Numbered from the stretch's first letter, positions 9,133 to 19,479 are shown. The stretch is DNA of 64,000 bases from Streptococcus infantis ATCC 700779 (GCF_000187465.1 NZ_GL732439.1:1386462-1450461); one strand, 5' to 3'. Numbers and translations are program-made. The notes: generated from the letters alone by a model not told the origin.

Positions 9133-10581
9133 ATGAAAAAAGATCAACACCAACTTAATTGGCTGATGGTTTCGCTGATTGCTTTCAACATGGTTTGGGG
9201 GCTAGGAAACGTCGTCAACAACTACTCTCAACAGGGAATTTCAGTAGTCGTATCTTGGGTTTTAATCCTCGCACTCTACTTTATCCCATATTCACTCATC
9301 GTCGGACAACTAGGTTCTACCTTCAAGGAAAGCGGAAGCGGTGTTAGTGACTGGGTTGAAAAAACATCAACCAAACGTCTCGCCTACTTTGCCGCTTGGA
9401 CCTACTGGGTTGTGCATATCCCTTATCTGGCACAAAAACCTCAAGGAATTCTAATTCCACTTGGATGGGCCTTGCAAGGTAACGGACAATTTCTAAAACA
9501 AATCGACATCCACTGGATTGTTATTCTCTGCTTGCTAATCTTTGGGCTTTTCCTCTACCTTTCTACAAAAGGATTGACAACACTGAAAGTCATCGGTAGC
9601 TTGGCAGGAAGTGCCATGTTGATTATGTCTTTACTCTTTGTGCTTTTGGCTGTTGGCCTGCCTTTCATCAAGCCAGATATTCAGTTTGCGACACCACACA
9701 TGGATCAACTGAGCACCTACATTCCAAACTTTGATTTTTCTTATTTCACAACGATCTCATTACTGGTCTTTGCCGTTGGTGGTTGTGAAAAAATTTCCCC
9801 TTATGTGAATCAAACTCGCAATCCTGCAAAAGAATTTCCAAAAGGTATGATTGTCATGGCTATCATGGTAGGACTCTCTGCTATCCTTGGTTCAGTTGCC
9901 ATGGGAATGCTATTTGATGGTAATAACATCCCTGAAGACCTCATGCGTAATGGTGCTTATCAAGCCTTCCAAATGTTAGGAAATTCTTGGGGAGTTGGAA
10001 ATCTTTTCGTTGTGATTTACGCTCTTACAAATATGGTCGGACAAATCGCTGCGCTTGCCTTCTCTATTGACGCACCATTGCAAATCCTTCTCAATAACGC
10101 TGATGAAGACTACATCCCAAGCTGGCTTCGCAAACGTACTGAAAAAGGTGTCCTCATTAACGGCTACCTCCTTACAGGCGTCCTTGTCAGTCTCATCATT
10201 ATCCTCCCAATTTTTGGTATTCAGGAAATTGACGGACTTGTAAAATGGATGACAAACCTCAATTCGATCGTAATGCCAATGCGTTACCTCTGGGTATTCC
10301 TTGCCTATATGATGCTTAATCGCGCTTGGAAGACATACAAAAATGCCGAATACAAGTTTGTGAACAATCCTAAACTTGGCTTTATTATCGGTACTTGGTG
10401 CTTCCTCTTTACTGCCTTTGCTTGTATCCTTGGTATGGTTCCAAAAATTAGCTATGCTGAGAATCCGACTGCTTGGCAATTCTCGCTTCTTACAAACATC
10501 TTGACCCCAATTATTCTGATTGGATTAGGTGTGATTCTACCAGTACTTGCCAAAAAAGAACAAAAGAAACAAATCAAATAA
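9133..10581 (+). CDS. APC-superfamily amino-acid permease (YjeM / glutamate:GABA antiporter-like)
   Basis: A 482-residue integral membrane protein with about 12 hydrophobic segments. The first, NWLMVSLIAFNMVWGLGNVV, carries the Gly-rich unwound helix of APC transporters. It probably moves an amino acid across the plasma membrane, possibly by exchange; the substrate cannot be read from sequence. It ends with a basic cytoplasmic tail (KKEQKKQIK). It is a single-gene unit with its own promoter and terminator, between the mannosidase cluster and polA. I do not remember a permease at this place in S. pneumoniae. Confidence 0.8.
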   Translation: MKKDQHQLNWLMVSLIAFNMVWGLGNVVNNYSQQGISVVVSWVLILALYFIPYSLIVGQLGSTFKESGSGVSDWVEKTSTKRLAYFAAWTYWVVHIPYLAQKPQGILIPLGWALQGNGQFLKQIDIHWIVILCLLIFGLFLYLSTKGLTTLKVIGSLAGSAMLIMSLLFVLLAVGLPFIKPDIQFATPHMDQLSTYIPNFDFSYFTTISLLVFAVGGCEKISPYVNQTRNPAKEFPKGMIVMAIMVGLSAILGSVAMGMLFDGNNIPEDLMRNGAYQAFQMLGNSWGVGNLFVVIYALTNMVGQIAALAFSIDAPLQILLNNADEDYIPSWLRKRTEKGVLINGYLLTGVLVSLIIILPIFGIQEIDGLVKWMTNLNSIVMPMRYLWVFLAYMMLNRAWKTYKNAEYKFVNNPKLGFIIGTWCFLFTAFACILGMVPKISYAENPTAWQFSLLTNILTPIILIGLGVILPVLAKKEQKKQIK

Positions 10582-10641
10582 ATTCTACTACTAGCTAGAT
10601 AAAATCGCTTTTATCTCTGCTTGCAAGAATTTTATCAGCAA

Positions 10642-10682
10642 AAATCCCCTTAAACGTTACTGTTCAAGGGGATTTCTTTTTG
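10642..10682. terminator. Bidirectional terminator between permease and polA
   Basis: AAATCCCCTT (10642-10651) pairs with AAGGGGATTT (10666-10675). It is followed by TCTTTTTG on the plus strand and by a T-run on the minus strand. It serves the convergent permease and polA genes. Confidence 0.75.
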
Positions 10683-10698
10683 TTTAATAGTCTATTTT

Positions 10699-13332
10699 CT
10701 ACTTGGCTTCATACCAAGTTACGCCTTCATTTTCATCAGCAATCAGGGGCACACTGAGTTGAATGGCTTCTTCCATGGTTTGTTTGACAAGTTTTTTAAT
10801 AGATGCCAATTCTGACTTAGGCACTTCAAGAACAATTTCATCGTGTACTTGTAACAGCATCTTAGTTTGATAACGACCTGCTACCAAGGCTTTATCTAGC
10901 TGAATCATGGCGATTTTGAGAATATCTGCAGCCGATCCTTGAATAGGTGAGTTGATAGCTGTACGCTCTGCAAAACCACGAATGTTAAAGTTACGCGAAT
11001 TGATATCTGGCAACTCACGACGACGTTTGAAGAGAGTCTCTACATAACCCTTATCACGCGCCTCACGAACCACTTCATCCATGTAGTTTTTAATACCTGG
11101 GAAACGTTCAAAGTAAGTGTCGATGTATGCCTTAGCCTCTTTACGGCTGATACCTAGGTTATTGGATAAACCAAAGTCTGAAATTCCGTAAACCACTCCA
11201 AAGTTGACAGCCTTGGCATTGCGACGGTCGTTTGGAGTCACATCCTCAGGACGTTCAATTCCAAAGACACGCATGGCTGTCGAGGTATGAATATCAGCTC
11301 CCTCTTGGAAGGCCTTGATTAAGTGCTCATCTTTAGAGATATGAGCCAAAACGCGCAACTCAATCTGTGAATAGTCAGAGCTGAGAAGGACACTATCCTC
11401 CCACTCTGGCACGAAAGCCTTACGAATGAGGCGACCTTGTTCCAAGCGAACAGGAATATTTTGCAAGTTTGGATCCACACTAGACAGACGCCCTGTCTGA
11501 GTCAAATCCTGCACATAGCGCGTGTGAATCTTGCCATCCGCTAAAATCCAATCCTGCAAACCAATCACATAAGTCGATTGAATTTTAGCAATCTGACGAT
11601 AATCTAAAATTTTCTTGACGATTGGGGCAATAGGAGCTAGGCGCTCTAACACATCCACTGCTGTTGAGTAACCTGTCTTGGTTTTCTTGGTGTATTCTAT
11701 AGGGAGACCTAGCTTTTCAAAAAGTAGTTCCCCCAACTGCTTAGGCGAGTTGATATTAAACTCCTCACCAGCCAATTCATAAATCTCTTGAGTCAGCTTT
11801 TCAATGACAAGCTCATTTTCAGCTTGCATCTCGAGTAGAGTTTCTTTTTTAACCTTGATTCCAGCGATTTCCATCTTAGCAAGAACAAGGGCCAGAGGTT
11901 GCTCCATGTCATAGAGAAGGTCTAATTGTCCGTTTTCACTTAACTTTTCAAGCAATACAGGCTCTGTCTCAACCAGCACAGCAACCTTACGAACTAAGTG
12001 CTCCAAGAAGGTTTCTCTCTCAGGGATAGCTTTCTTGACACCCTTACCATAGAAGGTTTCATCATCAACCAAATAAGTTTGGCCGTAGAGATTAGCAATG
12101 GTTGAAATTTCATTATTCTCTACTGTAGAGAGAAGGTATTTGGCCAAGCGACTGTCAAAAGCAGGAGCCTGCAAGTCCAAACCAAAGCGATTTAAGAGAA
12201 CTTTAGCTTTCTTAAAGTCATATACTTTCAGAGGTGTTTTTTCTAGAAATTCCTTGAGAATCGGATCCTGCAGAAGTTCCAGCTTATCTGTAGCATAGAG
12301 CTTGTCTCCGCATGACCAGGCAAAACCAATCAAGTCATCTGTATGGTAGTTTTCACCAAAAAGTTCAAAGTGAAAGATAGAGTCGGCACTCAGCATGTCT
12401 TCACTCACTTTGTCCACCATGGTGAAATTCAAAGCCTCAGATTGATTCGCCTGAGAAGCATTCAAGGCTTGTTTGAGCTGTTTAAAGCCCATCTCATCGT
12501 AGAATTTTCCAAGGTTTTCAATATCTGGACCGCTATAAACCAAATCATCTAGACTGATTTCAATTGGCGCTTTCGTATCAATGGTCGCTAGTGTTTTAGA
12601 CAGAAAGGCTTGTTCCTTGTCATTGACAAGATTTTCCTTCATCTTTGAAGCCTTCATGCTGTCAATATTTTCATAAATACCTTCCAGCGAGCCGTGTTCT
12701 AACAAGAGCTTGATCCCAGTCTTTTCACCAATCTTAGTCACCCCAGGGATATTATCAGACTTATCCCCCATAAGGGCCTTAAGATCAATAAACTGAGCTG
12801 GTGTAATTCCCATCTTTTCCATGAGATATTCTGGTGTAAAGGCCTCAAACTCAGCCACACCTTTCTTAGAAATCTCAACCACTGTATGCTCATCCGTCAA
12901 CTGAATCAAGTCCTTATCTCCGCTGACGATGGTCACATCAAAAGAATCCTTTTTAGCCAAGCGACCAAGAGTTCCAATGATATCATCCGCCTCATACTGG
13001 GCTAATTCATAGTGGCGAATCCCAAGATGGTCTAGCAACTCACGAATGAAGGGAAATTGCTCACGAAACTCATCTGGAGTCTTAGCACGACCACCCTTGT
13101 AGTCTGCATACATCTCTGTACGGAAAGTCGTTTTCCCCGCATCAAAAGCAACCAAAATATGACTCGGTTGGACACGCTCCAGTAGGTGATTTAGCATCAG
13201 ATGAAATCCGTAGATTGCATTGGTATGTAGTCCATTGTCATTTTTAAAACGATCCAGTTGCTGATAAAGAGCAAAAAAAGCTCGAAAAGCAACTGAAGAT
13301 CCATCAATCAATAATAATTTTTTCTTGTCCAT
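10699..13332 (-). CDS. polA: DNA polymerase I
   Basis: 877 residues starting at MDKKKLLLIDGSS, the same length as pneumococcal Pol I. The order is an N-terminal 5' nuclease (about 1-290), a degenerate 3'-5' exonuclease-like middle, and a family A polymerase (about 470-877). The polymerase motifs SSDYSQIELR, RRNAKAVNFGVVYG and QVHDEI are intact. The middle domain reads IFHFELFGENYH where proofreading enzymes carry the metal-binding DxE, consistent with the reported lack of proofreading in S. pneumoniae Pol I. An in-frame upstream ATG at 13368 has no better ribosome site. As I recall, pneumococcal polA is on the other side of oriC, so local order differs here. Confidence 0.95.
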   Translation of the reverse strand: MDKKKLLLIDGSSVAFRAFFALYQQLDRFKNDNGLHTNAIYGFHLMLNHLLERVQPSHILVAFDAGKTTFRTEMYADYKGGRAKTPDEFREQFPFIRELLDHLGIRHYELAQYEADDIIGTLGRLAKKDSFDVTIVSGDKDLIQLTDEHTVVEISKKGVAEFEAFTPEYLMEKMGITPAQFIDLKALMGDKSDNIPGVTKIGEKTGIKLLLEHGSLEGIYENIDSMKASKMKENLVNDKEQAFLSKTLATIDTKAPIEISLDDLVYSGPDIENLGKFYDEMGFKQLKQALNASQANQSEALNFTMVDKVSEDMLSADSIFHFELFGENYHTDDLIGFAWSCGDKLYATDKLELLQDPILKEFLEKTPLKVYDFKKAKVLLNRFGLDLQAPAFDSRLAKYLLSTVENNEISTIANLYGQTYLVDDETFYGKGVKKAIPERETFLEHLVRKVAVLVETEPVLLEKLSENGQLDLLYDMEQPLALVLAKMEIAGIKVKKETLLEMQAENELVIEKLTQEIYELAGEEFNINSPKQLGELLFEKLGLPIEYTKKTKTGYSTAVDVLERLAPIAPIVKKILDYRQIAKIQSTYVIGLQDWILADGKIHTRYVQDLTQTGRLSSVDPNLQNIPVRLEQGRLIRKAFVPEWEDSVLLSSDYSQIELRVLAHISKDEHLIKAFQEGADIHTSTAMRVFGIERPEDVTPNDRRNAKAVNFGVVYGISDFGLSNNLGISRKEAKAYIDTYFERFPGIKNYMDEVVREARDKGYVETLFKRRRELPDINSRNFNIRGFAERTAINSPIQGSAADILKIAMIQLDKALVAGRYQTKMLLQVHDEIVLEVPKSELASIKKLVKQTMEEAIQLSVPLIADENEGVTWYEAK

Positions 13333-13396
13333 ACACCCATTATAAAGGAAAGCAGGGAAAAATACCATTGCTAAGAGTTAGATTATCGGTCAATGT

Positions 13397-14518
13397 TTAT
13401 TGGGGTGATTCTTCTACTCGCGCACCATTGCTGTCAACTTGGAACCCATCGATAGTCATATCTACTGCCAATTCTCCAGATGCATTCACGTAATAATATT
13501 TCCCTGAGACCTGGAACCACTGACTAGTCTTCATAGCTCCCGAGTTTTCAAGATAATACCAAATGCCCTTATCCTTCAACCATCCTGTCTGCATTTCTCC
13601 AGATGATTTCAAGTAGTACCACTTAGAACCGTCTTTTAGCCAACCTGTTCTCATTGAACCATTAGTTTGGAAATAGTACCAACTGCCGTTTATCTTTTTC
13701 CAACCAAGAGCGACTTTCCCATTTTCATAGTAGTACCATGTTATCCCCTGTTTTTCCCATCCATTCTTAGCAGTTGCTGTTTTAGCTAGCTGGACATATC
13801 TGCGATTTCCAGTTCGGGATAGATAACTAATCCATTTATAACCATCTTTTTCAAGAGTCTGATCGTAATGAACACTTTCTCCAGGGTAATAATAGTCAAT
13901 AATCGCAGCCGCTTGTGATGGCTGGTTCATAATAGCAGCTTTTTCTGTAAAAACATGGGTTCCACTAGATACTAAAGTTGACTGATGATTTCCTGTACTA
14001 GCCTGTCCGACATCTTTAAAATGAATGAAACCAGACATAGAGCTTGCCTTCACAAGTCTACGATTGTACTTCTCTCTAATACCATAATTGTACTCCTCAA
14101 TTTCAATCATATCACCAAAAACATTAGAAACCCATGCAACGTGGCCATATTCTCCGCTTCCGTCCCAAGCAATCGAACCAATTGTTGGAGTCTTGTCCAC
14201 ACGATAACCTTCTCGTTTAGCACGATAACCCCAATCCTTAGCATTCCCGTACGCAGCAGGCAACTCAAAACCATTGACACTACTTAAACGAAAGGCAGCG
14301 AAAGATGTACACTGTCTGGAGTATAGACGCCATTTATCAATTTCTTGACTTCCATTTTTATAATAATAGGGATAATCATCTCCTCGTGCCAGTGAGCCAT
14401 TGTTTGCCTGATTGGCATGAACAGCTCCTCCACCAAACAAAAAAGCACCTGCTAACAGTAGGGAAGCTGTCCCCACTGTCGTTCTCTTAAGAAAAGTTCC
14501 CTTTTTACTATATGTCAT
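13397..14518 (-). CDS. cbpD: Competence-induced choline-binding murein hydrolase CbpD
   Basis: 373 residues. A signal peptide (about 1-35, cut near VHANQA) is followed by a CHAP amidase/endopeptidase domain (about 45-165) with catalytic Cys in YSRQCTSFAAF and His in EYGHVAWV. Then come one SH3b domain (about 185-245) and five or six choline-binding repeats of the GWxxxxGxWYYxxxxG type to the end. Competent cells use CbpD to lyse non-competent relatives (fratricide). The choline repeats imply phosphocholine teichoic acids, a mitis-group trait. Pneumococcal CbpD is about 448 residues with two SH3b domains; this one has a single SH3b. A ComX box lies upstream. Confidence 0.9.
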   Translation of the reverse strand: MTYSKKGTFLKRTTVGTASLLLAGAFLFGGGAVHANQANNGSLARGDDYPYYYKNGSQEIDKWRLYSRQCTSFAAFRLSSVNGFELPAAYGNAKDWGYRAKREGYRVDKTPTIGSIAWDGSGEYGHVAWVSNVFGDMIEIEEYNYGIREKYNRRLVKASSMSGFIHFKDVGQASTGNHQSTLVSSGTHVFTEKAAIMNQPSQAAAIIDYYYPGESVHYDQTLEKDGYKWISYLSRTGNRRYVQLAKTATAKNGWEKQGITWYYYENGKVALGWKKINGSWYYFQTNGSMRTGWLKDGSKWYYLKSSGEMQTGWLKDKGIWYYLENSGAMKTSQWFQVSGKYYYVNASGELAVDMTIDGFQVDSNGARVEESPQ

Positions 14519-14566
14519 TCATTCTCCTTCGAATAGATAAATTTTTGAGGTTGACCTCATTTATAT

Positions 14567-14587
14567 CATTCGAAAGAAAAAGAAAAA
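14567..14587 (-). promoter_or_regulatory. ComX (SigX) box of cbpD
   Basis: On the minus strand TTCGAATG (from 14574 to 14567) matches the cin-box TACGAATA at 6 of 8 positions. It is preceded by a T-rich run (CTTTTTTCTTTTTC), the usual -25 region. It sits about 49 nt before the cbpD ATG. Confidence 0.7.
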
Positions 14588-14612
14588 AGTGAGAAAACTC
14601 CCACTTTCAACC

Positions 14613-14879
14613 TTAATCCAAATAGTGAATCAAATTCTTTTCCGTTAAAATATCAGAATACGTGAAGGATTCAACGTAGACGTTGGCCTGTTTGTCCCCT
14701 TCAACATCCCCAAATTCAACGATAAAGAGTGATGGATAGACTTCAATAAGTCTTCCTAAGCGGTTCTTTTGGCGTTTACGACCATTTTCCAAGGTCATTT
14801 CCACCACTTGTCCTTCATGCGCCTTGATTTCTTCTTTGATTTTTTTCATCTTGGCTACATCTGTAAATGCATCTGTCAT
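14613..14879 (-). CDS. Veg family protein
   Basis: An 88-residue protein of the small Veg family (in Bacillus, linked to biofilm matrix gene control). The core GQVVEMTLENGRKRQKNRLG is recognisable. It is the last gene of gdpP-rplI-dnaB-veg; its start overlaps the dnaB stop by 4 nt, so it is translationally coupled. Its role in streptococci is not known to me. Confidence 0.8.
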   Translation of the reverse strand: MTDAFTDVAKMKKIKEEIKAHEGQVVEMTLENGRKRQKNRLGRLIEVYPSLFIVEFGDVEGDKQANVYVESFTYSDILTEKNLIHYLD

Positions 14880-16234
14880 CTTTGTTCCTCTCTCTTCGAA
14901 ATACTTGAAAACTTGTTATACTCTTTTTGAAAAATCAATTCTACCGTTCCACGCGCACCGCTACGGTTCTTCTCAATAATAACTTCTACTTTGTTATTAG
15001 GAAGACCTTCCTCTTCTTCGCCACCACGTTCATAATAGTCATCACGATAGAGAAAGGCGACGATATCCGCATCTTGCTCGATAGATCCTGACTCACGAAT
15101 ATCTGATAGTACAGGCCTTTTATCTTGACGTTGTTCAACACTACGTGACAGCTGACTTAGCGCAATTACAGGCACCTTCAATTCCTTGGCTAGAATTTTC
15201 AACTGACGTGAAATCTCTGACACCTCTTGCTGACGGTTCTCACGACCAGTCCCTGTAATTAACTGCAGGTAGTCAATCAAGATCAATCCAAGATTGCCTG
15301 TTTCCTGAGACAATTTTCTGGCGCGTGAACGAATCTCCGTAATTCGAATCCCTGGTGTATCATCGATATAGATACTTGCTTTTGCAAGATTACCTTGAGC
15401 AATCGTATATTTACGCCACTCTTCCTCAGTCAATTGCCCTGTACGGATAGAGTGGGACTCCACTAGTCCTTCGGCAGCCAACATACGGTCGACCAAACTC
15501 TCTGCCCCCATCTCGAGAGAGAAAATTGCAACGGTCTTGTCAAGCTTGGTTCCAATATTTTGAGCAATATTCAAGGCAAAAGCAGTCTTACCAACCGCAG
15601 GACGAGCAGCAAGGATAATCAACTCCTCCTCGTGCAAACCAGTTGTCATATGATCCAAATCTTGATAACCAGTAGCAATCCCCGTAATATCCGACGTTTG
15701 TTGTGATCGAACTTCCAGATTCCCAAAATTAAGATTTAAAATGTCACGAATGTTTCTAAAACCACTACGATTTGCATTCTCACTGACATCGATCAAACCT
15801 TTTTCTGCTCGCGCAATGATTTCATCTGCAGGACTAGAGGCTTCATAAGCTTGGTTTACAGACTCTGTTAACTTAGTAATCAAACGACGAAGCGTGGCTT
15901 TCTCTGCTACAATTTTTGCATAGTATTCAGCGTTTGCAGAGGTTGGTACAGAGTTGATAATCTCAACAAGGTAGGACAAGCCACCAATATTTTGCAAATC
16001 ACCTTGATCATCTAATATCGTACGAACAGTCGTTGCATCAATGGCTTCGCCTCGATCTGACAAATCAACCATGGCCTGAAAAATCAAACGGTGAGCATAC
16101 TTAAAGAAGTCTCGAGAGTCAATATATTCTCGAACAAATACGAGTTTACTCTCATCGATAAATATAGCTCCCAATACCGATTGTTCTGCCAAAATATCCT
16201 GGGGCTGAACTCGTAGTTCCTCTACTTCTGCCAT
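14876..16234 (-). CDS. dnaB: Replicative DNA helicase
   Basis: 452 residues. DnaB N-terminal domain (about 1-110), linker, then a RecA-like ATPase with Walker A ARPAVGKT, Walker B LILIDYLQL and the C-terminal ALSQLSRSVEQR arginine-finger region. It unwinds DNA at the fork after loading at oriC; it is often called dnaC in Gram-positive annotation. It follows rplI after 42 nt and overlaps the veg gene by 4 nt. No intein or insertion is seen. Confidence 0.95.
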   Translation of the reverse strand: MAEVEELRVQPQDILAEQSVLGAIFIDESKLVFVREYIDSRDFFKYAHRLIFQAMVDLSDRGEAIDATTVRTILDDQGDLQNIGGLSYLVEIINSVPTSANAEYYAKIVAEKATLRRLITKLTESVNQAYEASSPADEIIARAEKGLIDVSENANRSGFRNIRDILNLNFGNLEVRSQQTSDITGIATGYQDLDHMTTGLHEEELIILAARPAVGKTAFALNIAQNIGTKLDKTVAIFSLEMGAESLVDRMLAAEGLVESHSIRTGQLTEEEWRKYTIAQGNLAKASIYIDDTPGIRITEIRSRARKLSQETGNLGLILIDYLQLITGTGRENRQQEVSEISRQLKILAKELKVPVIALSQLSRSVEQRQDKRPVLSDIRESGSIEQDADIVAFLYRDDYYERGGEEEEGLPNNKVEVIIEKNRSGARGTVELIFQKEYNKFSSISKREEQR

Positions 16235-16276
16235 CAGACTTTCCTTCCTTTTACAAAATCATTACTCAAATCTAGC

Positions 16277-16729
16277 TTATCCTTCTTTTACACGAAGATT
16301 GATGACGCTAGTTACATCCTGATAAATTTTTACCGGAACATCAATCAAGCCAACTGCTCGAATTGGAGATTGAACTTGAATATGACGTTTATCAATTTTA
16401 ATTCCAAATTGTTTTTGGAGTTCTTCAGCAATTTTCTTGCTAGTAATTGAACCAAAAGTTCTTCCATCTGGACCAACTTTTTCAACAAACTCGACGATTG
16501 TTTCTTCTGCTTCAAGTTTCGCCTTAATTTCTTGTGCTTCTGCAAGAAGTTGAGCATGTGCTTTTTCTTCAGATTTTTGCTTCCCGCGCAACTCCCCAAT
16601 TGCTTGAGAAGTCGCTTCTTTAGCAAGGTTTTTCTTAATCAAAAAGTTTTGCGCATAACCTGTTGGCACTTCCTTGATTTCGCCTTTTTTTCCTTTGCCT
16701 TTTACATCTGCTAAAAAGATTACTTTCAT
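16277..16729 (-). CDS. rplI: 50S ribosomal protein L9
   Basis: 150 residues. The N-terminal L9 signature ([18 protein letters not shown], then YAQNFLIKK), a long charged connecting helix (about 45-75) and the C-terminal domain are all visible. It belongs to the large ribosomal subunit. The start overlaps the gdpP stop (ATGA). Confidence 0.96.
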   Translation of the reverse strand: MKVIFLADVKGKGKKGEIKEVPTGYAQNFLIKKNLAKEATSQAIGELRGKQKSEEKAHAQLLAEAQEIKAKLEAEETIVEFVEKVGPDGRTFGSITSKKIAEELQKQFGIKIDKRHIQVQSPIRAVGLIDVPVKIYQDVTSVINLRVKEG

Positions 16730-18699
16730 TCTTCTGTCTCCTTTTCTCTAATTTCATTAGAAATAACGGTTTTTAGTTTATCACCTGCTTCTTGCAGAGT
16801 CATATCTGTCAGTCGGGCAGCTGCCAGGTTGAAGTGGCCTCCACCTCCCAACTCTTCCATAATCCGTTGCACATTGATCTTACTTCGACTTCGTGCAGAA
16901 ATGGAAATATCCCCTTGGCTGTTTTTAGCAATGACAAAGCTAGCTTCAATACCTGACATAGCTAACATAGTATCAGCCGCTTTACTAATCACTACAATAT
17001 CATACTCCTTATCATCCTTGGCCTGAGCTACAAGAATAGAAGGTTGTACGGCCTGTCCTTGCAAGATTAGCTCATTAACCAATCGATACTCTTCAAAGTC
17101 AGTCGCCGCAAGTTCTTGAATTACAATACTATCACTACCACGTGTTCTTAGATAACTTGCCACGTCAAAGGTTCGGCTAGTTACACGAGAAGTGAAATTC
17201 TTAGTATCCAGCATCATACCGCCCATAAGAACACTAGCTTGGATACGACTTAAGCGTGCTTTCTTAGAGTTTTGGAATTGAATTAACTCTGTTACAAGCT
17301 CGCTCGCGCTACTTGCTCCACTCTCGATATAGGTGATAACAGCATTTTCCGGGAAATCTTGATCTCGTCTATGGTGGTCAATAATGATGGTTTGTGTAAA
17401 CAAATCATAAAACTCTTTTGACAAGGTTAAAGCTGTCTTAGAGTGGTCGACCATCACTAGCAAGGAACGATTAGTGACCATTCCCATAGCTTGAGTTAGA
17501 GGGATGAGTTTTGTTACTCCCTCATTCTCTAAGAATTGAATGGCACGATGAATGTCCGGAGACATTTGTTCTGCATCATAGACCACATAACTTTCATCCA
17601 AGACGTTACTCGAGAACAATTGCATACCAACAGCAGAGCCTAAAGCATCCATGTCTAAGTTTTTATGACCAACTACGAAAACATGGTCAACACTTCTCAA
17701 CTTTTCAGAGATTGCCGTCATCATTGCTCTTGTACGTGTTCTTGTTCGCTTAATAGAAGCTGCAGAACCACCACCAAAATAAATTGGATTTTTCGTCTCA
17801 TCATTTTCTTTTACAACGACCTGGTCTCCACCTCGAACTTCTGCAAGGTTGAGATTTGATAAAGCAACTTTACCAATACCCTCATGATCGCCATCACCGT
17901 ATGACAAGCCCATACTCATGGTTAAGGCTAAATCTCTCTGCTTAGCTTCTTCACGGAAGGTATCAATTACAGAAAATTTATCCTGCATCAATTGCTCTAA
18001 TACCGTATAGTCGGTAAATAAGTAAAAACGATCCATGGTCACTCTACGAGAAAACATCTGATATTTTCCAGTAAATTCTGATACAAAATTTGCGACAAAA
18101 CTATTAATTCGACTGATGTCAGATTCAGATGTTTCGTTCTCTAAATCATCGTAATTATCTACCGAAATAATACCAATAACAGGGCGACTCGTCACCAATT
18201 CAACTGTGGCTTCGTACTCTCCAGAAACGTCAAAAAAGTAGAGGACACCAGAATTTCTATCTAGATGTACCGCATAACGTTTTTCTCCCACATTTGCATA
18301 AATCCCAGGAGAAGATATGGATGTTTTTATAATTTCTTGAACTTGAGGAAGGTCAATTTCTCCATCTTCCGTTGTCAACATTAACTCTGCGTAGGGATTG
18401 AACCACTCAATCTCACTGCTTTCCATGTTTAGCTTGACAACTCCAACAGGCATCTGTTCTAAGAGTGAACTTAAACTATCTTCCGCCTGATGGTTTACGT
18501 ATTGGATTTGTTCAATTTCTGTTTTTTGATAAGATTTCCTCTGAAAATAAAATAGCAAAAGAAATGCCACCATCAAGAAAAATAAGCATGCTATTGTGAC
18601 TAGGTTATTTTGAAGAAAAATAACCAATACAGTCATGATTATAAAGGCAATCCCAACAAATAAGTATATAAAAAAGGGATTCATTTCATTTTTTTTCAT
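16726..18699 (-). CDS. gdpP: Cyclic-di-AMP phosphodiesterase GdpP
   Basis: 657 residues, the length of pneumococcal Pde1. Two N-terminal membrane helices (about 8-50), a PAS-like segment, a degenerate GGDEF domain and a DHH/DHHA1 phosphodiesterase. The catalytic motifs [24 protein letters not shown] and [10 protein letters not shown] are intact. It hydrolyses c-di-AMP to pApA and so affects potassium, osmotic and wall homeostasis. I use ATG 18699 because GAGG lies 6 nt upstream; an ATG at 18717 is also in frame. It heads the operon through rplI, dnaB and veg. Confidence 0.93.
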   Translation of the reverse strand: MKKNEMNPFFIYLFVGIAFIIMTVLVIFLQNNLVTIACLFFLMVAFLLLFYFQRKSYQKTEIEQIQYVNHQAEDSLSSLLEQMPVGVVKLNMESSEIEWFNPYAELMLTTEDGEIDLPQVQEIIKTSISSPGIYANVGEKRYAVHLDRNSGVLYFFDVSGEYEATVELVTSRPVIGIISVDNYDDLENETSESDISRINSFVANFVSEFTGKYQMFSRRVTMDRFYLFTDYTVLEQLMQDKFSVIDTFREEAKQRDLALTMSMGLSYGDGDHEGIGKVALSNLNLAEVRGGDQVVVKENDETKNPIYFGGGSAASIKRTRTRTRAMMTAISEKLRSVDHVFVVGHKNLDMDALGSAVGMQLFSSNVLDESYVVYDAEQMSPDIHRAIQFLENEGVTKLIPLTQAMGMVTNRSLLVMVDHSKTALTLSKEFYDLFTQTIIIDHHRRDQDFPENAVITYIESGASSASELVTELIQFQNSKKARLSRIQASVLMGGMMLDTKNFTSRVTSRTFDVASYLRTRGSDSIVIQELAATDFEEYRLVNELILQGQAVQPSILVAQAKDDKEYDIVVISKAADTMLAMSGIEASFVIAKNSQGDISISARSRSKINVQRIMEELGGGGHFNLAAARLTDMTLQEAGDKLKTVISNEIREKETEE

Positions 18700-18797
18700 T
18701 ACAAACCTCTTGCGCAATATTATACCATATTTGCACTGAAAAAGCGACCTTTAAAGAAGGAATAGCACTTGTGCTCAAATGTAGTATTCATGAACAC

Positions 18798-18831
18798 AAA
18801 AGGTGGTTTACACTAGTGTAAACCACCTTTT
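18798..18831 (-). terminator. Terminator of hpf: 34-bp perfect palindrome
   Basis: Seventeen-base arms (18798-18814 and 18815-18831) meet at CACT/AGTG with no spacer, giving a long stem with T-runs at both ends. It lies between the end of hpf and the start of gdpP, both on the minus strand. Confidence 0.8.
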
Positions 18832-18851
18832 TAATCTAAGCATATTAAGTA

Positions 18852-19400
18852 TTATGATTCTTTCACTTCAAGAAGACCAATATCTCCATCTTCGCGTCGA
18901 TAAATGACATTTGTTGTTTCATCTTCAACATCGATATAAATGAAGAAATCATGGCCCAATAAGTCCATCTGAAGAAGCGCTTCTTCAAGGTCCATTGGTT
19001 TTAAATCAATTTGTTTTGAACGAACAACTTTAGGTTGAGCAGCATCTGTCTCTTCTACCAAGGTATCTGTAAATAGTTGGCTAGTAGAAACTTTATTTCT
19101 GTTCTTACGTTCAATTTTAGTTTTATTTTTACGGATTTGACGTTCAATCTTATCTGTCACCAAATCAATAGATCCATACATATCTTGAGAAACGTCTTCT
19201 GCACGAAGAGTTATAGACCCAAGCGGAATTGTTACTTCTACCTTAGCAGTCTTTTCACGATACACTTTCAAATTGACACGCGCATCTAGTTCTTGATCTG
19301 CTTGGAAGTATTTTTCGATCTTTTCGAGTTTAGAAACTACATAATCACGAATTGCTTCAGTTACTTCTAGGTTTTCACCACGGATACTATATTTAATCAT
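18852..19400 (-). CDS. hpf: Ribosome hibernation promoting factor, long form
   Basis: 182 residues. N-terminal S30AE domain (about 1-100, opening MIKYSIRGENLEVTEAIRDY), a linker, and a C-terminal dimerisation domain (about 125-182) that defines the long form pairing 70S ribosomes into 100S. The good site AGAAGGTACTTATATG supports the start. It lies downstream of comFA-comFC with its own terminator. In S. pneumoniae the homologue at this place is SP_2206. Confidence 0.92.
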   Translation of the reverse strand: MIKYSIRGENLEVTEAIRDYVVSKLEKIEKYFQADQELDARVNLKVYREKTAKVEVTIPLGSITLRAEDVSQDMYGSIDLVTDKIERQIRKNKTKIERKNRNKVSTSQLFTDTLVEETDAAQPKVVRSKQIDLKPMDLEEALLQMDLLGHDFFIYIDVEDETTNVIYRREDGDIGLLEVKES

Positions 19401-19479
19401 ATAAGTACCTTCTTTCTAAACATATTTGTTTTTCTACATTTATTATAACGCTTTCATTATCTTTTTGCAATCTTTTTCC

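Noticed and set aside
9976..10479. 167-codon frame antisense to the permease
   Set aside because: Inside a clear membrane-protein gene; composition typical of a shadow.
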